64,000 nt of DNA from Selaginella moellendorffii (GCF_000143415.4 NW_003314263.1:4344159-4408158), one strand, 5' to 3'; numbered from the stretch's first letter, positions 39,226-51,200 are shown. Notes: generated by a model from the letters alone, not told the origin. Made by a program: numbers and translations.

Positions 39226-42007
39226 TGTTCGTTAGTATGACTTTTATTGGTGCTCAAGTATATCACCATTGATGTTGGCATTGGAAGGTCCTAGGAGTGG
39301 GCCTATCCTTGAGGAGTAGCATGACGAGAGGACATATCTCTCCACTCAAGTTTATACGTGAACTTGGGCGCGATGTGGTGGATAGAAAAGGGCTAGTAAG
39401 GGAATGACTTTGGGATCTTAGGAACAGTATAAGGGTTTCCTCAGAGAGTTGAGGATGTGATTCAAATGAGCATTTGACTTAACAAATTGGCTAATGTTGT
39501 TGTGGTAAACAACTATAGTTGGGATCACGGAAAAGATAGAGATTCCAAAAGTAATAAAGGAGTCACGAGATTATCCTCATATAGTTAAAGTTGGTGCTCA
39601 AGAATGTAAGACCAGAAGTAATGACCGCAAGAGGCTAAATATAGAAGAGGACACAAGTCCTTGAAATGGTAGTTAGGGCTATCTTTAATAAATGCTGGAA
39701 CAACCCAAGGAGTTGGGGGTGTAGGATGAGTTGGTATTCTCATCACATGGACAAGTAGTCTTAAGGGGCAAAAGTTGTCCCCAAAGAATGAAATCAAGTG
39801 TTAGAGTAACACTTGCAAAGATGGTCTTTGTGAGTAGGGCATGAATACAAGAAGTTGTATTTTAGCAAGCTAGCACCTCAAAATAAGACCTTATAGGTCA
39901 TTGGATTATAAAGTCCAAAATTGCTAGATAACTCAAGTAGAGTCAAAAAATGGTCCTAAGGGGTTGCTAAAAGCATTTGGACTAAAGTGTGTTGTGCCCC
40001 ATGAAGAATGGGGAGGATCATAAGATCCAAGCATGAGAATAGTGGGCATCTCATTGATGGCAGAAGGTGTCATATTAAAGTTATGGAAAAGGTATTCCCA
40101 GAAGAAAACAACTTTAACACAAAGTTGTATGTAAACTCTATAGTGCAATGTTAATGGATAGTTGGCATAAGAAAGGACCGTATTGGTCTTGGCAAGAACC
40201 TAAACACAGGTAAAAAGTGTCATAAAGGTAAACTTGTGGGGTTGATGGTGTAGAGACACCAAATGTGCTAAGGCATGATGCCTTAAGATGAAGTTTGCGA
40301 GTTCACGAGAACCCCTTCCCAAAGGAATCCTAATGAAAATGGGAATGGCATAGCCTAAGCTGGAAGGCATGTGGTTGGAGTGTGGTAACCTAAATAATGA
40401 TGAAAGTGTGGAAGCACCGAACAATGAGTTGTAAGATTTGACAACTATGAGGTAACTAAATAAGAGGTGCAAGATAATTAGTTAAACAGGTAGAAGGTAG
40501 CTATCCAAGGCTTCTTAATGGTATAAGGAAGTTAGATATACCCTTATGGGGAATAAATTGCTTATGTTGCCATATAGTGAGTCAATGTCGTAAGAGGAAA
40601 TGTTCATTGTTAAGAAAGCCATCATTAGGACACCCAAACACTAGAACACTAGGAGGTGGTATTTAGTGTCGCGAGGGCAATAGATAAGGCATAAAGGACT
40701 AAGTCCTTAGCGAATGATAGATAGGAGGTGCTATCCAAATGTCCAAGGTTGTAAAGATGGGAGAAGTCCATTTACTCGAATTGGACAAAGCCAAAAATGG
40801 GATTTTGGCAAAGCTAGTGATGGGCATATAAAGGTAGCAACATTAATCCTGGTGTGTGAGATTATAAAATGAGTATACCTGAATTGAGAAACCACTCCCT
40901 AGACTATCGGGTAGGTTCATCCTCAAGAATACTTGCTAAGGCATGGTAAAAAGTGCAAAGCTATCCTTCTAGGCTATAGGAGAATAACTGAAGGAAAGGT
41001 GTGAGGCCAAAAGCAAATAGTAAGGGGATAGAACCAAACCATAGGAATCAGAGAGCATAACCAAGGGTGGTTATGCCAGTTGAGAGTGGAGAATCAAATG
41101 GGCACTCAAGCATATTGGTATTAGCAACTGTGATGCCATGGAGAGTCTAAAGCATGGAATTGTCCATGTTAGACCATATGGTAATTAGAAAGCTTGCGAA
41201 AAGAAAAGGTTTAGCAAGCTAAGGAACAGAGTTCCTTGAAGGTTCCCAAAAAGAATTCTAAGTAGCTTAGTACCTAGAAAGCCAAGGGTAAATGGTTCAT
41301 AAAACGTGCGAAATCAAAGTGGCACAGCAGAAGCGTGGACTTGAAGCTTGCCATAAGGTAATGCTATCAAGGTTGGGGAAGTAGTTCTCAAGTATTCAAA
41401 GGGAGGGTTTTGAACGAAAGTAGATGGTCGAGGACTTTCACGCTTATGCATGAAACCATGTTACATTGGTCGGATGACTTGCTAAAGGGGGTTGGCAAGC
41501 TAGGGGAACAAATCCCCTAGTTGAAGGTGCTAACTTCAAAAGAGGTGGCCCATGGAGCCAAACATAGAGGAGTTCATGCATAATCACAGACTTGTCAAGT
41601 GAGAGGATCTGGCAGTGCGGAGGAACTAGGTTCCTAAGCTGTGATTTATAATGCGCTTTAAGTTAAGTTGGTGCACCGATGTGGGGAGTCACGCTAGACA
41701 TCTTGGGTGATGCTGTCTGTAGATGCATATACAGAGGTTGAGTTCGAGTCCCAACCCTTTAGTGCTTGGGTTTGAATCCCAACTCACTAGAGCGTGGTGA
41801 TGGTTTGAAATTAACAAAATTAATAAGGTGCCAAAGTGTGATCACTAGGTGATCTTAAGGCTAAAACAAGGACAAGGTCCTTGTGAGGTTAAAGGGATAA
41901 AGTTCCTAGTTCAAAATGTTGATTTGAACTATTGATAATGGTGTGGCTTGGTCAAGGTGACCAAGTGGGAAGAACATATAAGGGAAATGATTTATGCTAA
42001 TGCGAAA
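39226..42007 (+). other. Element C interior without genes
   Basis: Rich in GG and AAG, no recognised protein. Near 41725-41800 two imperfect copies of GTTCGAGTCCCAACCC / GGTTTGAATCCCAACTC resemble a tRNA B box, but no A box or tRNA fold accompanies them. Confidence 0.45.
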
Positions 42008-43305
42008 GAACAAGCACGAAGCGAGTGATAAGTGAGTCTCTAGAAAAGGGACACAAGCAGACCCGAGATGGAACTGAAATGGAGTCCGAGATGGACCCGA
42101 GATGGAGTCCGGGATGGACCCAAGATGGCCCTGAGATGGAGTCCAAGATGGACCCAAGATGGAGTTTGAGATGGAGTCCGAAAGGCTTGTTTGGCCCAGG
42201 AAAGCCATACCTAGTGTTGGGCGATGAGTTGACCACTGGGAAGTCCAAAACTAGAGTGAATACAAACCAATAAGTGGGGTAGCTTGGTGAAGTGTTCAAG
42301 AGCCGACTCTAGTTCCCCTGGGAGATTGAATGGTCGATGCTCCCAGTCCAAGTGTGGGTGGCACTACCTACTTGGATACCTGGCGTGGCTCAACGAAACC
42401 TCGCTCTAAGCCCACAGCTAGAGCACCCAAAGATCGAAGGCGGGGAGAGTACCCATGAGGCTCGCATAAGGCCACGGTGTTCCGAAATGTTGTCCCAAAG
42501 GCCCAGACAGTGGAAAGGAAGAGGAGTAGTCCTCTGGTGTAGTGACCAAGGATACAGTCGTATGGTAAGGAAGTCCCAGAGGACTGTGGGACTTAGTGGT
42601 CGGGCCTGTGGGCCTCGATCCAATGGCAATGTTGGCGAACAAGGTTATGGGCAGAATGGGACTTAGTGGGGATCGACTGGCTGATGCTCCCAGTCCAAGT
42701 ATGGGTGGCATTACCTATTTGGATACTTGGCGTGGCTCAACGGAACCTCACTCTAAGCCCATGGCTAGAGCACCCAAAAGCGGAAGGCAGGGAGAGTACC
42801 CATGAGGCTCGTGTAAGGCCACGGTGTTCCAAAATGTTGCCCCAAAGTCCCAAACTGTGAAAAGGAAGAGAAGCCATCCTCTAGTGTAGAGACCAAGGAT
42901 ATGGTTGTGTGAGGAAGAAGTCCTAAAGGACCATGGGACTTACTGGTTGGGCTTGTGGGCCTTGATCCAGTGGCAGTGTTGATGAACACGGCCATGGACA
43001 GAAAGGGACTTCGTGGGGACTAGAAAAGGGATATTGGGGAAGGCTATTCTCTATGTCTGTGGTCATCCTAAGGATGCTAAGGAGTGGATCTAGGATGAAC
43101 ACCTATGGACAAATGGCCTAGTCTTTGAGAGACAAGACTGTGATGTAGGTGGTGTCAGACAAATGGTGTGACCAAGGTGAATGGGCATGGCCTTAGTATA
43201 AAGGGCTGATATGTTGGTGGTACCTTGGGGTGTCAGTCATGGGATCGGACACGTGGAGCACTTGGACCAAGTGCAATGGTTGAGTGCATGGATGTCATTC
43301 TTGAG
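42008..43305 (+). repeat. Element C partial second LTR with internal duplication
   Basis: Homologous to the left LTR. It has a shorter minisatellite (42060-42185) and a tandem duplication of ~345 bp (about 42327-42672 and 42673-43015, both starting near GATGCTCCCAGTCC). It ends early at 43305. Confidence 0.65.
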
Positions 43306-43540
43306 GCTAGAAAAGTTATAGTCATCGTAGTGTTTTTGTTCTCCTTAAGCTTCTTGGAAGTTTGTATTGAAATAGCTCGAAGGAAAGTCACTATTACTCG
43401 TACTTGGCCCCCTAATACAGTTGTTTACAAAATGTTGAAGGAGGAGATGGCAACACACAAGTGCTACAAAGTGATGGTGACAGGTGAGAATGATAATTTG
43501 ACAACTGATAATTTAATAGCTGACATTTGACACTTTCACT
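43306..43540 (+). pseudogene. Unknown plus-strand gene fragment, copy 1
   Basis: TVVYKMLKEEMATHKCYKVM is readable at ~43421-43485 and recurs as TIVYKMLKDEMATHKRYKVM at ~63570-63635. A related stretch occurs on the minus strand at 54084-54383 (FEMVKIEMETHKYYGQY). This copy lacks ~620 bp that copy 2 has (62946-63565). Confidence 0.45.
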
Positions 43541-43585
43541 GACATCTAATATATAACAAACTCTTCATTTTATGTAAGGATGCAA

Positions 43586-43977
43586 TTAACATTCTTTTGT
43601 CTCATCATCAACATAATGATTTTTTTTATGCTTCCTCCTATATTGGTATTATGGGGAACATTCACTTTGAATATGTTGAGCCATGACTTCTACATAGTTA
43701 GGGAGAATTCCAAATCCTCCAATTCTAGAAACTCCACGTGATTGTGATCTATAAAATAGAATTAAATATATATTGAAATTTTAATAAATATAATTTACCA
43801 CTTTGAGGTTGGAGGCAACTCATGAAATACTCTGAGCCGGCATTTGAAGAAATGATCTTCAATAGCAAACACCGACCTACCAAAGTCACATGCTACCTCC
43901 ACCATAGAACCGCTACCTGCTGTGCAATCAATCACAATATCATTTGGTGGGCAATAGAGCTCAAGCAAGACTTGCAT
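43586..43977 (-). pseudogene. DNA-methyltransferase-like C-terminal exons, copy 1
   Basis: Exon 43799-43977 encodes MQVLLELYCPPNDIVIDCTA then GSGSMVEVACDFGRSVFAIE and DHFFKCRLRVFHELPP. DxTAGSGS is the SAM-binding FxGxG-type motif of N4/N6 DNA methyltransferases, here followed by an acidic residue (E) at the end of the next strand, as expected. A short intron (43749-43798) leads to 43586-43748, encoding SRGVSRIGGFGILPNYVEVM and AQHIQSECSP. The splice would create TGA, and a TAA follows, so the copy is dead. A palindromic insertion (43989-44082) sits just upstream. The domain is related to the degenerate tail of the ParB-like gene (9265-9687). Confidence 0.55.
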
Positions 43978-43988
43978 TGCTGGGATGC

Positions 43989-44082
43989 AATAACCTCGGC
44001 CCCTTGGGCGGCTAAACTGCCCGAGGTGGCCGGCCCGTGCTCGACCTTGGGCAATTTGGCCACCTGAGGGGCCGAGGTTATT
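43989..44082. repeat. 94-bp palindromic element U
   Basis: Left arm AATAACCTCGGCCCCT (43989-44004) is the reverse complement of the right arm at 44067-44082. The centre is also GC-rich with CTGCCCGAGGTGGCC. It looks like a miniature inverted-repeat element or foldback. A second copy starts at 44085 and a third at 52526. Confidence 0.7.
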
Positions 44083-44084
44083 CC

Positions 44085-44153
44085 AATAACCTCGGCCCCT
44101 CGGGCAGCTAAATTGCTTGAAGTGGCCAACCCGTACTCAACCTCGGGCAGTTT
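44085..44153. repeat. Element U, truncated second copy
   Basis: Matches the left two-thirds of U and stops at ..GGGCAGTTT where the LINE block begins. The sequence expected next (GGCAGTTTGACCACC) is found at 52499, so the LINE block seems to have been inserted into a U copy. Confidence 0.6.
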
Positions 44154-44203
44154 AAAAAGATGATTGGCGTGTTAGGGCATGGAGGGGTGCAGCGGCCAGC
44201 ACC

Positions 44204-45413
44204 ATGGCTGCTGTGACTGGAGGAGCAGCCAAAGGCAGAAGAGCACCAAGGAGAGAGCGCCCAATCTCCTTGCACTTGCTACCGCCGGCGGGGACAGGTG
44301 ACATGACTGGAAGGGAGGAAGCTGAGAGCCCAGTTAGAAGGGAGAGGAGAAAACATAGCAAGGGAGGCTCAGCCAGAGGACCCTAAGGGTTCCAAGGTCC
44401 AGGACACTTAGGCAGTGCAGAACCATGAGGTGATCACACATAGGAGTGGAGCCCCACTTGAAGGTCTAGAGACGAAGGCAAATGTGTAGGTCCCAGACAG
44501 TGGAAAGACAACACATAGCAGTACAACTAGACCAGTGCAGCTGTGGGAACACTTCCAACAAGTAGTGGCGGCTAAGAAAGCGGAGCTGAAACTGAAAGCA
44601 GTCATCGCAGTGTTCTGAGGCAGATTCCCAACAGGGAACCTAGCCATCAACTAGCTCAATGCATCTTTGGAGTAAGGAATCACGGTCTAGAAGTTACTCC
44701 TGCATGGTAAAGGGTGCTATGCGGCGGTGTTCGAGGATGAGGAGGTGTAGAGGCAGGCTAAGGAGCTGCATGGACTGATTGACAGCCAATGAGCTTTGTC
44801 ATTTCACCCTTGGGTTCCAAGGTTCATAGTGGATGAACAAGTGCGACTGAAAGGAGGGAGCTTTCCCCTCAACATTACACTCTGGGATGTCCCAATGGAA
44901 ATGAGATCACAAGAGGTGGTGAAAGAGTTGGTGGAGAACAGTATTGGGAATATCACCTCAGGGCTGGAGACTGTAGAAGCCGATGGAGTGCTGAGACCAA
45001 TCAGACTCAAAGTATTTGTAGACTCCCCAGCAGAGACCCCCACAGAGCTGGTAGTGATGGGGCAGTACATCAGGGTCCAAACAGAAGCCACCAGAAGAAG
45101 ATGCAAACTTTGCCAAAAGTTGGGTCATCCAGAAGTGACATGCACAGTGAAGATGGGGAAACCCACTCTGGAATGACCGTTTGAACTCCCAGTGGAGGAA
45201 GAAAAAGTGCTGCTACAACGAGAATGCACCCACACTCCACACATCAGGTTCCCCCCAATAGCAGCACCCGGCTCCAAGTGCAAACTATTCAAAGGGCCTC
45301 TAGTAGAGACTAGTGAGGAAGGCTTCCAAGCAGTACTTCCTAAAATAGTGAATTTGGCGATCCGATGGATTCCTCTGAAGAGGGAATTAGCAGTAACAGA
45401 GGCAGGAAACTAG
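44204..45413 (+). pseudogene. LINE ORF1-like protein
   Basis: Basic N-terminus (MAAVTGGAAKGRRAPRRERP). Then at 44796-45176 a DUF4283-like part (FIVDEQVRLKGGSFPLNITL, LWDVPMEMRSQEVVKELVEN) and a CCHC knuckle (CKLCQKLGHPEVTC). Stops separate the segments. ORF1 proteins bind element RNA. Confidence 0.65.
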
Positions 45414-45640
45414 CTGGTCCAATGAGGGAATGCAGTATTCCCAGAAATAGTAGAGCTTGGGGACTACCAGACTCAAATGGAACGAGCCATAGCCAAATGG
45501 ATGGGATTCGCAAACTACACGGTGTGGGGATTCTCTTGGGCTAGACACAAAGGGAAGCCAATAGCAGTGTGGACGATATCCACAGAGTGGAGGGTGCAGC
45601 CAAGCACCAACAGGTTCTCCTGGAAATACATTGCGCTATG

Positions 45641-47290
45641 ATGACCCTTACCTTTGTGATGTGGAATTGTTGGGGCCTCAGTTCCATGGACAATAGGCTC
45701 CACAAGAAAGTCCAACTGAAGTCACATATAAGGGAATTGGTACTAGAAGGCGGGATAGACTGTAAGCAACCAAAGGGAACGACTTGAGAGATGGTCCATG
45801 GGGTTCAAATAGAGAGGGAAAGGGCCTATGAACAAGAGTGCACCCCCTTTTCCAATCGGTTAAGGGTCTTGGGATATTTGGGGTTAAGCGTTCTTGGGTT
45901 TGAATAGTACTGGGTTGGGTGACATCTCAGGAAGTCCAAACTCAGGAGCTTACATTTGGTATCGGAGCGGTCTCAGGTCCGACTCTGTTAGTTGGCTAAG
46001 GGAATCACACCACATGTTGATTGACATCTGGCTGGTCCAGTTTGCTCCTGCTGGGCTTGACCCGAGGGGTAGGGTGTCAAGAGAGCGGCTCTCTCGAGAG
46101 AGCTGTGGCTCTTAACTTCCATTCACGAGGGCGTGAACTTGCAAGGAAGCGTGGTGGATTATAAGCAACCAAAGGGAACAACTTGAGAGACAGTCCATGG
46201 GGTTCAAATATAGAGGGAAAGGGCCTATGAACAAGAGTGCACCCCCTTTTCCAATTGGTTTAGGGTCTTGGGATACTTGGGGTTAAGTGTCCTTGGGTTT
46301 GAATAGTACTGGGTTGGGTGACCTCCCAGGAAGTCCAAACTTAGGAGCTTACATTTGGTATCAGAGCGGTCTCGAGTCTGACTCTATTGGTTGGCTAAGG
46401 GAATCACACCACATATTGATTGACATCTGGCTGGTCTAGTTTGCTCCTTTGCTCATGTTGGGCTCGACCCGAGGGGTAGGGTGTCAGGAGAGCGGCTCTC
46501 TCGGGAGAGCTGCGGCTCTCAGCTTCCATTCACGAGGGCGCGAACTTGCAGGGAAGCGTGGTGGATTGTAAGCAATCAAAGAGAACGACTTGAGAGATGG
46601 TCCATGGGGTTCAAATATAGAGGGAAAGGGCCCATGAATAAGAGTGCACCCCCTTTTCCAATTAGTTAAGCGTCTTGGGATACTTGGGGTTAAGTGTCCT
46701 TGGGTTTGAATAGTACTGGGTTGGGTGACCTCCCGGGAAGTCCAAACTTAGGAGCTTACATAGACTTCCTATGCCTCCAGGAGCACAAGATGGAAGCCAA
46801 ACCGGATTACAACTTTGGCATGAGAGGGAAAACTTGGTGGAACGCGATAGAAACAGCACGCTCCATGCCAGAGAGTGGTACAGCCATCATTGTCTCCCTG
46901 AAGTGGTCAGCATAACCAAGGGAGCATGAAGTGTTGGTGCCAGGAAGAGTGCAGCTCTTGCTGCTCAACCTGCACTTTGGACGGGTGGGGATTATAAAGG
47001 TTTATGCCCCAACCAACAGGCAGGCACAGACCCTCTTTTGGGATGAACTTCGAGTGAAAGCACGAGGCCGGGTGGAGCACTAGTTGATCCTAGGGGATTT
47101 CAACATGGTGGAAGGCACAGAGGATAGACGTGGAAGACAAAAGACCATTCAGGGTCAGGAACAATTGCAATGGCTTGCTCTCATAGAATAGCTAGAACTT
47201 ATGGATCTCTAGCATGAGGAAGGATTCACTCCACACACACACCCATTTACTTGTAGTGAATCAACAAGCTGCTAAGCACAACTGGATAGG
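45641..47290 (+). pseudogene. LINE ORF2 endonuclease domain (split by TRIM)
   Basis: VMWNCWGLSSMDNRLHKKVQ up to ELVLEGGID at 45760 resumes after the insertion as FLCLQEHKMEAKPDYNFGMR at 46766. Removing the TRIM and one TAGAC restores the frame. Further endonuclease motifs are LILGDFNMVEG (~47085), LDRIYASP (~47285) and SDHDPF (~47365), typical of the apurinic-type endonuclease of L1 elements. Confidence 0.75.
45761..46760 (+). mobile_element. TRIM element with three LTRs
   Basis: Three 194-bp LTRs (45761-45954, 46160-46353, 46567-46760), each TGTAAGC...GCTTACA (the second starts TATAAGC). Each of the first two is followed by a primer site TTTGGTATC(A/G)GAGCGG and a ~205-210-bp interior without genes. 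The perfect target duplication TAGAC (45756-45760 and 46761-46765) encloses the whole array. It is a terminal-repeat retrotransposon in miniature in tandem form, probably made by recombination between copies. Confidence 0.9.
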
Positions 47291-49000
47291 ATATATGCTT
47301 CCCCAAGGGTGAGACAAGATGGTGGGAGTCTAAAGACATGGCCATGCTTCCCCTCATTCTCAGACCATGACCCATTCCAGTGCATAATCAAGTTGCAGAA
47401 GGACAAGGGTACAGTAGTGCAGAGGGCCCTCTTGCTACACACTCTGACTAATGCAAAAGCAATAGCACAAATCAACTAGATCCTGGAAGGAAGGGAGTTG
47501 GAGCTTGCCACTGTCCTTAGGACTACTTGGACCAGTTGCAAGAGAGATAGCATGTGATAAAGGGAGAAGTGATGAAGGACCTGAGACTAGCAAGGAAGAA
47601 GGTGGCGGTGGCATAGAGGATGCCGCTGGCAGCCAAGGACGTAGAAAGGTGGCAAGCTGCTCTGGAACAGAGGGAAGTAGAGCTGTAGGAGAGAGAGTTC
47701 ACAGCATGGAGTTTTGGGGTGCAAACGCAAAAGGACTCATAGGCAGTAAATGAACATTTGCTGAACAAGGCATTCTACAGAGGTATCTGCCCAGTCATAG
47801 ACTCACCACCCATCCTTGGTGTCAAGGCAAAGGACGAAAAGTTGGTAGAAGACCAACATGGCATGTAGGATCTGGCGCAAGCATTCTACCAATGGTTGTA
47901 CACTGCACAACCAGGGTCTCCAGCTAGAGACCAGGCAGCAAAGAGAGTGCTAAAGACTCTATCACACAGAGTCCCGCAGGAATGGAATGAACCACTCGGG
48001 ACAGACCTCACGAGGGAGGATTCTCCATAGGGCCTTGGACAGATTGAGGGATGACAAAATGCCTAGGATAGATGAACTGCCCCCGAGATTCTTTCAGAAC
48101 AACTAGGAGGTGTTCAGCCTACTGATGATGAAAACTTGGAAGAAGGCACAGCAGGTAGAACATCTTCCGAAGGAGGTTTTGGAGGGCCAGATCATGCTGC
48201 TCTCGAAGAGAGGGGACCTTCAGGAACTGCGCAGCTGGAGACCAATAACAATGCTCATGACGGCGTACAAAATCTATGCCAAGGCAGTGGCACTTAAACT
48301 GCAACTAGTAATGCCCATCATTATTCGGGAACAACAGACTGGCTTTGTGCCAGGGAGGCAAATCTCGGAGAACATCTGGACCTATCTTCTGGCCCAAAGG
48401 TGGGCAAAGACCTCGGGAAAGAATTCAATGTCGTGGTTACATGACTTCAAGAAGGCATACGATCAGGTGGATTGGGATTTTTTGGAGGATTGTATGAGAT
48501 GAATAGGAATCCTAACACCCTTGGTAGCACATATCTCTCTCTTGTACCAGGGTGCCTTGAGCAGGGTAGTCATCAACAGCGACAAGGCCGCAGTTTCAAC
48601 TAGGGAGGTTGGTGCAACAAGGCTGCTTGCTGGCCTGAAGGCAAAGAGATCAGGGGTGTGGAGCTACCCAAAGAAAGAAAGCAACTCCCTGGAACACAAG
48701 CAGTGGGAAGGGACTTGCTGGATGGCGTGTTTGCAGATGACTCAACACTTTTTCTGCTAGGAACCAAGTCAAACCTAGATGTTGCAGGAACCAGGTTAGA
48801 GATTTTCAACACAGTAGTAGGAGCAGCCATCAATTCGAACAAGTCGGTAGGGATCAACTAGGGTTGCCCTGGCATAGAGGAGTGGGGATGTGACATTGAC
48901 TTCCAATGGTTGGCACCGGGAGAAGACACATGGTACCTGGGAATATAGGTAGGAGGTGAGTTTAAAGCATCCACGCAGGACTCAACATTGCTGCGGAGGA
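47291..49000 (+). pseudogene. LINE ORF2 reverse transcriptase domain
   Basis: IMLLSKRGDLQELRSWRPIT, EQQTGFVPGRQISENIWTYL, DFKKAYDQVDWDFLED (motif A) and VFADDSTLFLLGTKSNLDVA (motif C with the catalytic Asp pair) are in order, with frameshifts between 48500 and 48720. Confidence 0.75.
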
Positions 49001-51100
49001 TCAAGACAACAATTCAGAAATGGGCTCCATGGAAACTAGGACTGCCGGCAAGGGTCGTGGTGGTGAAAAGCATCGTGCTGCCGTGTATATGGTATCACCT
49101 TTGAGTATGGCCGGTTCTAGAGACCACAATCAAACGTATAAGGTCGATTGTGCATATGTATGTGTGGAAGGGAGCACTAGTCAATGGTCGAATGATGGCC
49201 AAAGTGGCGTGGCAGTCCATGGCGAGGCCACGAGTCCTAGGAGGACTGGGGATAATCGACCCAAGCGACATGAGCAAGGCATTGAGGTATAAAGTCATAC
49301 TAATGGGCCTCCAACCGCCCAAGCTTGGAAGCTTCTTTTCAGGCAGAGCATGCTGGCAATCAGACCAAAGCATGGATACGCAACAATGTGGGATGATGAC
49401 CCCCGGCGGATGTTTGCTGAAGGACAGATGCAGGTGGTAGGGGGAGGCCTATTGGTCTAGAGTCTACATCAACTCTGGAAGTCATTCCCACTAATGCAAG
49501 TCACTCTGACCAGAGCAGAGGACTGGCTGAACCAACCGCTCTTCTTCAACACACTGTTTAAAATAGGGGACAAAACACTGGGTCGTGAGAACCACTATAC
49601 TATATGGAGGTGCATTCATCAGGGTGGATTTAGGACAGTCAAGCAACTACTTGAAGTGATAGACTCAGACCAATAGAAATCTTCCTGGTGCTTCCAAGTT
49701 TTTGGGCTAGGGAAGTGGCAAAATGTGCACATGGACCTGCTGAGGCTATTGAGGGCAGTAATAGAGGCAAGAACAATGGACAAATAGCTGGCAAGAACAC
49801 TACACGCTAGGGACTTTGTGGCAATCCAATGGGAGGACACACCGGAGGGTGAGCAGGGTTCCACTAGGACAATGGTCTCAGGTGTTCACAACACCAACTC
49901 CAGCCTGGACTGAGGGGGAAATAGAAGTGTGGTTTGTGACGGATCCAGATCAAAACCTCGGCAGGCTTTTTCAGGTGGTGCGAGGAGACACCCTCCTTGA
50001 GGTAGGGGGTATTCAAGCGTTGCCTCAGGTCATGGATGACGAAGTAAAAGGACGAATCCGAGTTTTGCGACAGTTGGCAACTCGGACAGAGGTGGTAGAA
50101 TCACCATTCTGGATAGAAGGAGACGGACACCTAGTATGGTGGTGAAAAGAGCTCATAGAAGATCTGGACTGTGACCTAGCAGTGTGGAGACATGGAGCGA
50201 ATGGATTCTTCACATATGAGGTCAAGGACGCACGGAATGGACTGATGATAAACAGGGAAATCAAGAGAGAAGAAATACTAAGACCGTGGCAATAGTGGAT
50301 CGTGCAAGGAGTGGAAGTGGACTAGGTGATTGACAACACAATGGCGTTCTAGAAACTACTGATCCAGGAGAAATCAAAGGTCACCTCTTGGCTCGTGGCA
50401 ACAAATGGCTTGCCAGTAGGGCAATGTTTCCAAGCTGAGGAGGCTCACAAGTGTTCGGAATGTGGAGTGCTAGAGATTGTAGCACATCTCCTCTGGGAGT
50501 GTGATGTGGTAAAGGAGACATGGAGGCAGGTAGGAAAGGCGACGAGGGAACTAGGGAGCAAGTAGGATTTTGAAATACGCAAAGGGCACATCACTCAATG
50601 GTTCCCAGAAGCAAGGGGGCCATGCATAGGAGTGGCGTGGCAGAAGATTGGTTGTTGGGGATGCTCAAGATGGGGCACCCAAGTCAAGTGGGATGCTATA
50701 GGAGCTGATGTTGGGACCCCAGTGTGGGAGGCCCTTGGACAGTCTAGATGGGAGATATGGTAGGCATTTGGAGTATAGGCACTTTGAGAGGCTTGGAACC
50801 ACAACCACTTCGAAGGACAGAATGCTTAGATTTCGGCGATCATGGCAAATTGGTGGAGGCTCACACTGGCTGCTGTCCGCTTGAGGGATACACTACTTCA
50901 GGAACACAAAAAAAGGGACATGCTAGCTGCTTGGCAATGACAATGGATCCCGTGCTATGGAGTAGAGTATGAGGGAGATGTCAAGTGCAAATGGAGACCA
51001 CCGGCCACTATAGTAAAAGAGGCACGACGAGGCAATTTGGCATTGGATGTGTTGCGGAGGCGACGACTGCAGCAGCCGCAGCTGGAGGACAGCAATCGCC
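49001..51100 (+). pseudogene. LINE ORF2 C-terminal and zinc-binding region
   Basis: Includes the post-RT part (MYVWKGALVNGRMMAKVAWQ) and a zf-RVT-like motif at ~50440-50530 (AHKCSECGVLEIVAHLLWEC: CxxC then H and C), as in plant LINE proteins. Several frameshifts. Confidence 0.6.
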
Positions 51101-51200
51101 ATTAGGGGGGAGGATAGCAACACATTTTTGCTGAGTGAACAACACTATGGGTGACTCATTTTTGTATTAGTCCCCAAGGACACAAAGTAATGTACATATC

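Larger units (their letters stand above)
37623..43305 (+). mobile_element. Long-LTR retroelement (element C), 3' LTR truncated
   Basis: Left LTR 37623-39210 (TGTGTGAAAC to GTTTACA), primer site at 39213, non-coding interior 39226-42007, and a partial second LTR 42008-43305 lacking both ends. The interior shows no gag or pol motif and is mostly closed in all frames, so the element is of the large non-autonomous kind. The right side ends in a deletion that fuses it to segment S at 43306. Confidence 0.65.
44154..51200 (+). mobile_element. L1-type LINE, decayed, with nested TRIM
   Basis: ORF1-like CCHC protein, then ORF2 with endonuclease, reverse transcriptase and a C-terminal zinc region, all on the plus strand. 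Split by a 1,000-bp TRIM insertion at 45761-46760. Frames are broken by many stops. GGCAGTTT occurs at 44146-44153 and at 52499-52506, which may be the target duplication of a larger inserted block, but no poly(A) tail was found. Confidence 0.75.

Noticed and set aside
41720-41805. tRNA-like B boxes (GTTCGAGTCCC and GTTTGAATCCC)
   Set aside because: No A box, acceptor stem or cloverleaf could be found nearby.
43428-43700. Plus-strand frame HHQHIDFFYASPYIGI, which resembles a methyltransferase DPPY site
   Set aside because: The minus strand here gives the conserved C-terminal exon in both copies, with a spliced upstream exon; the plus-strand similarity is its shadow.
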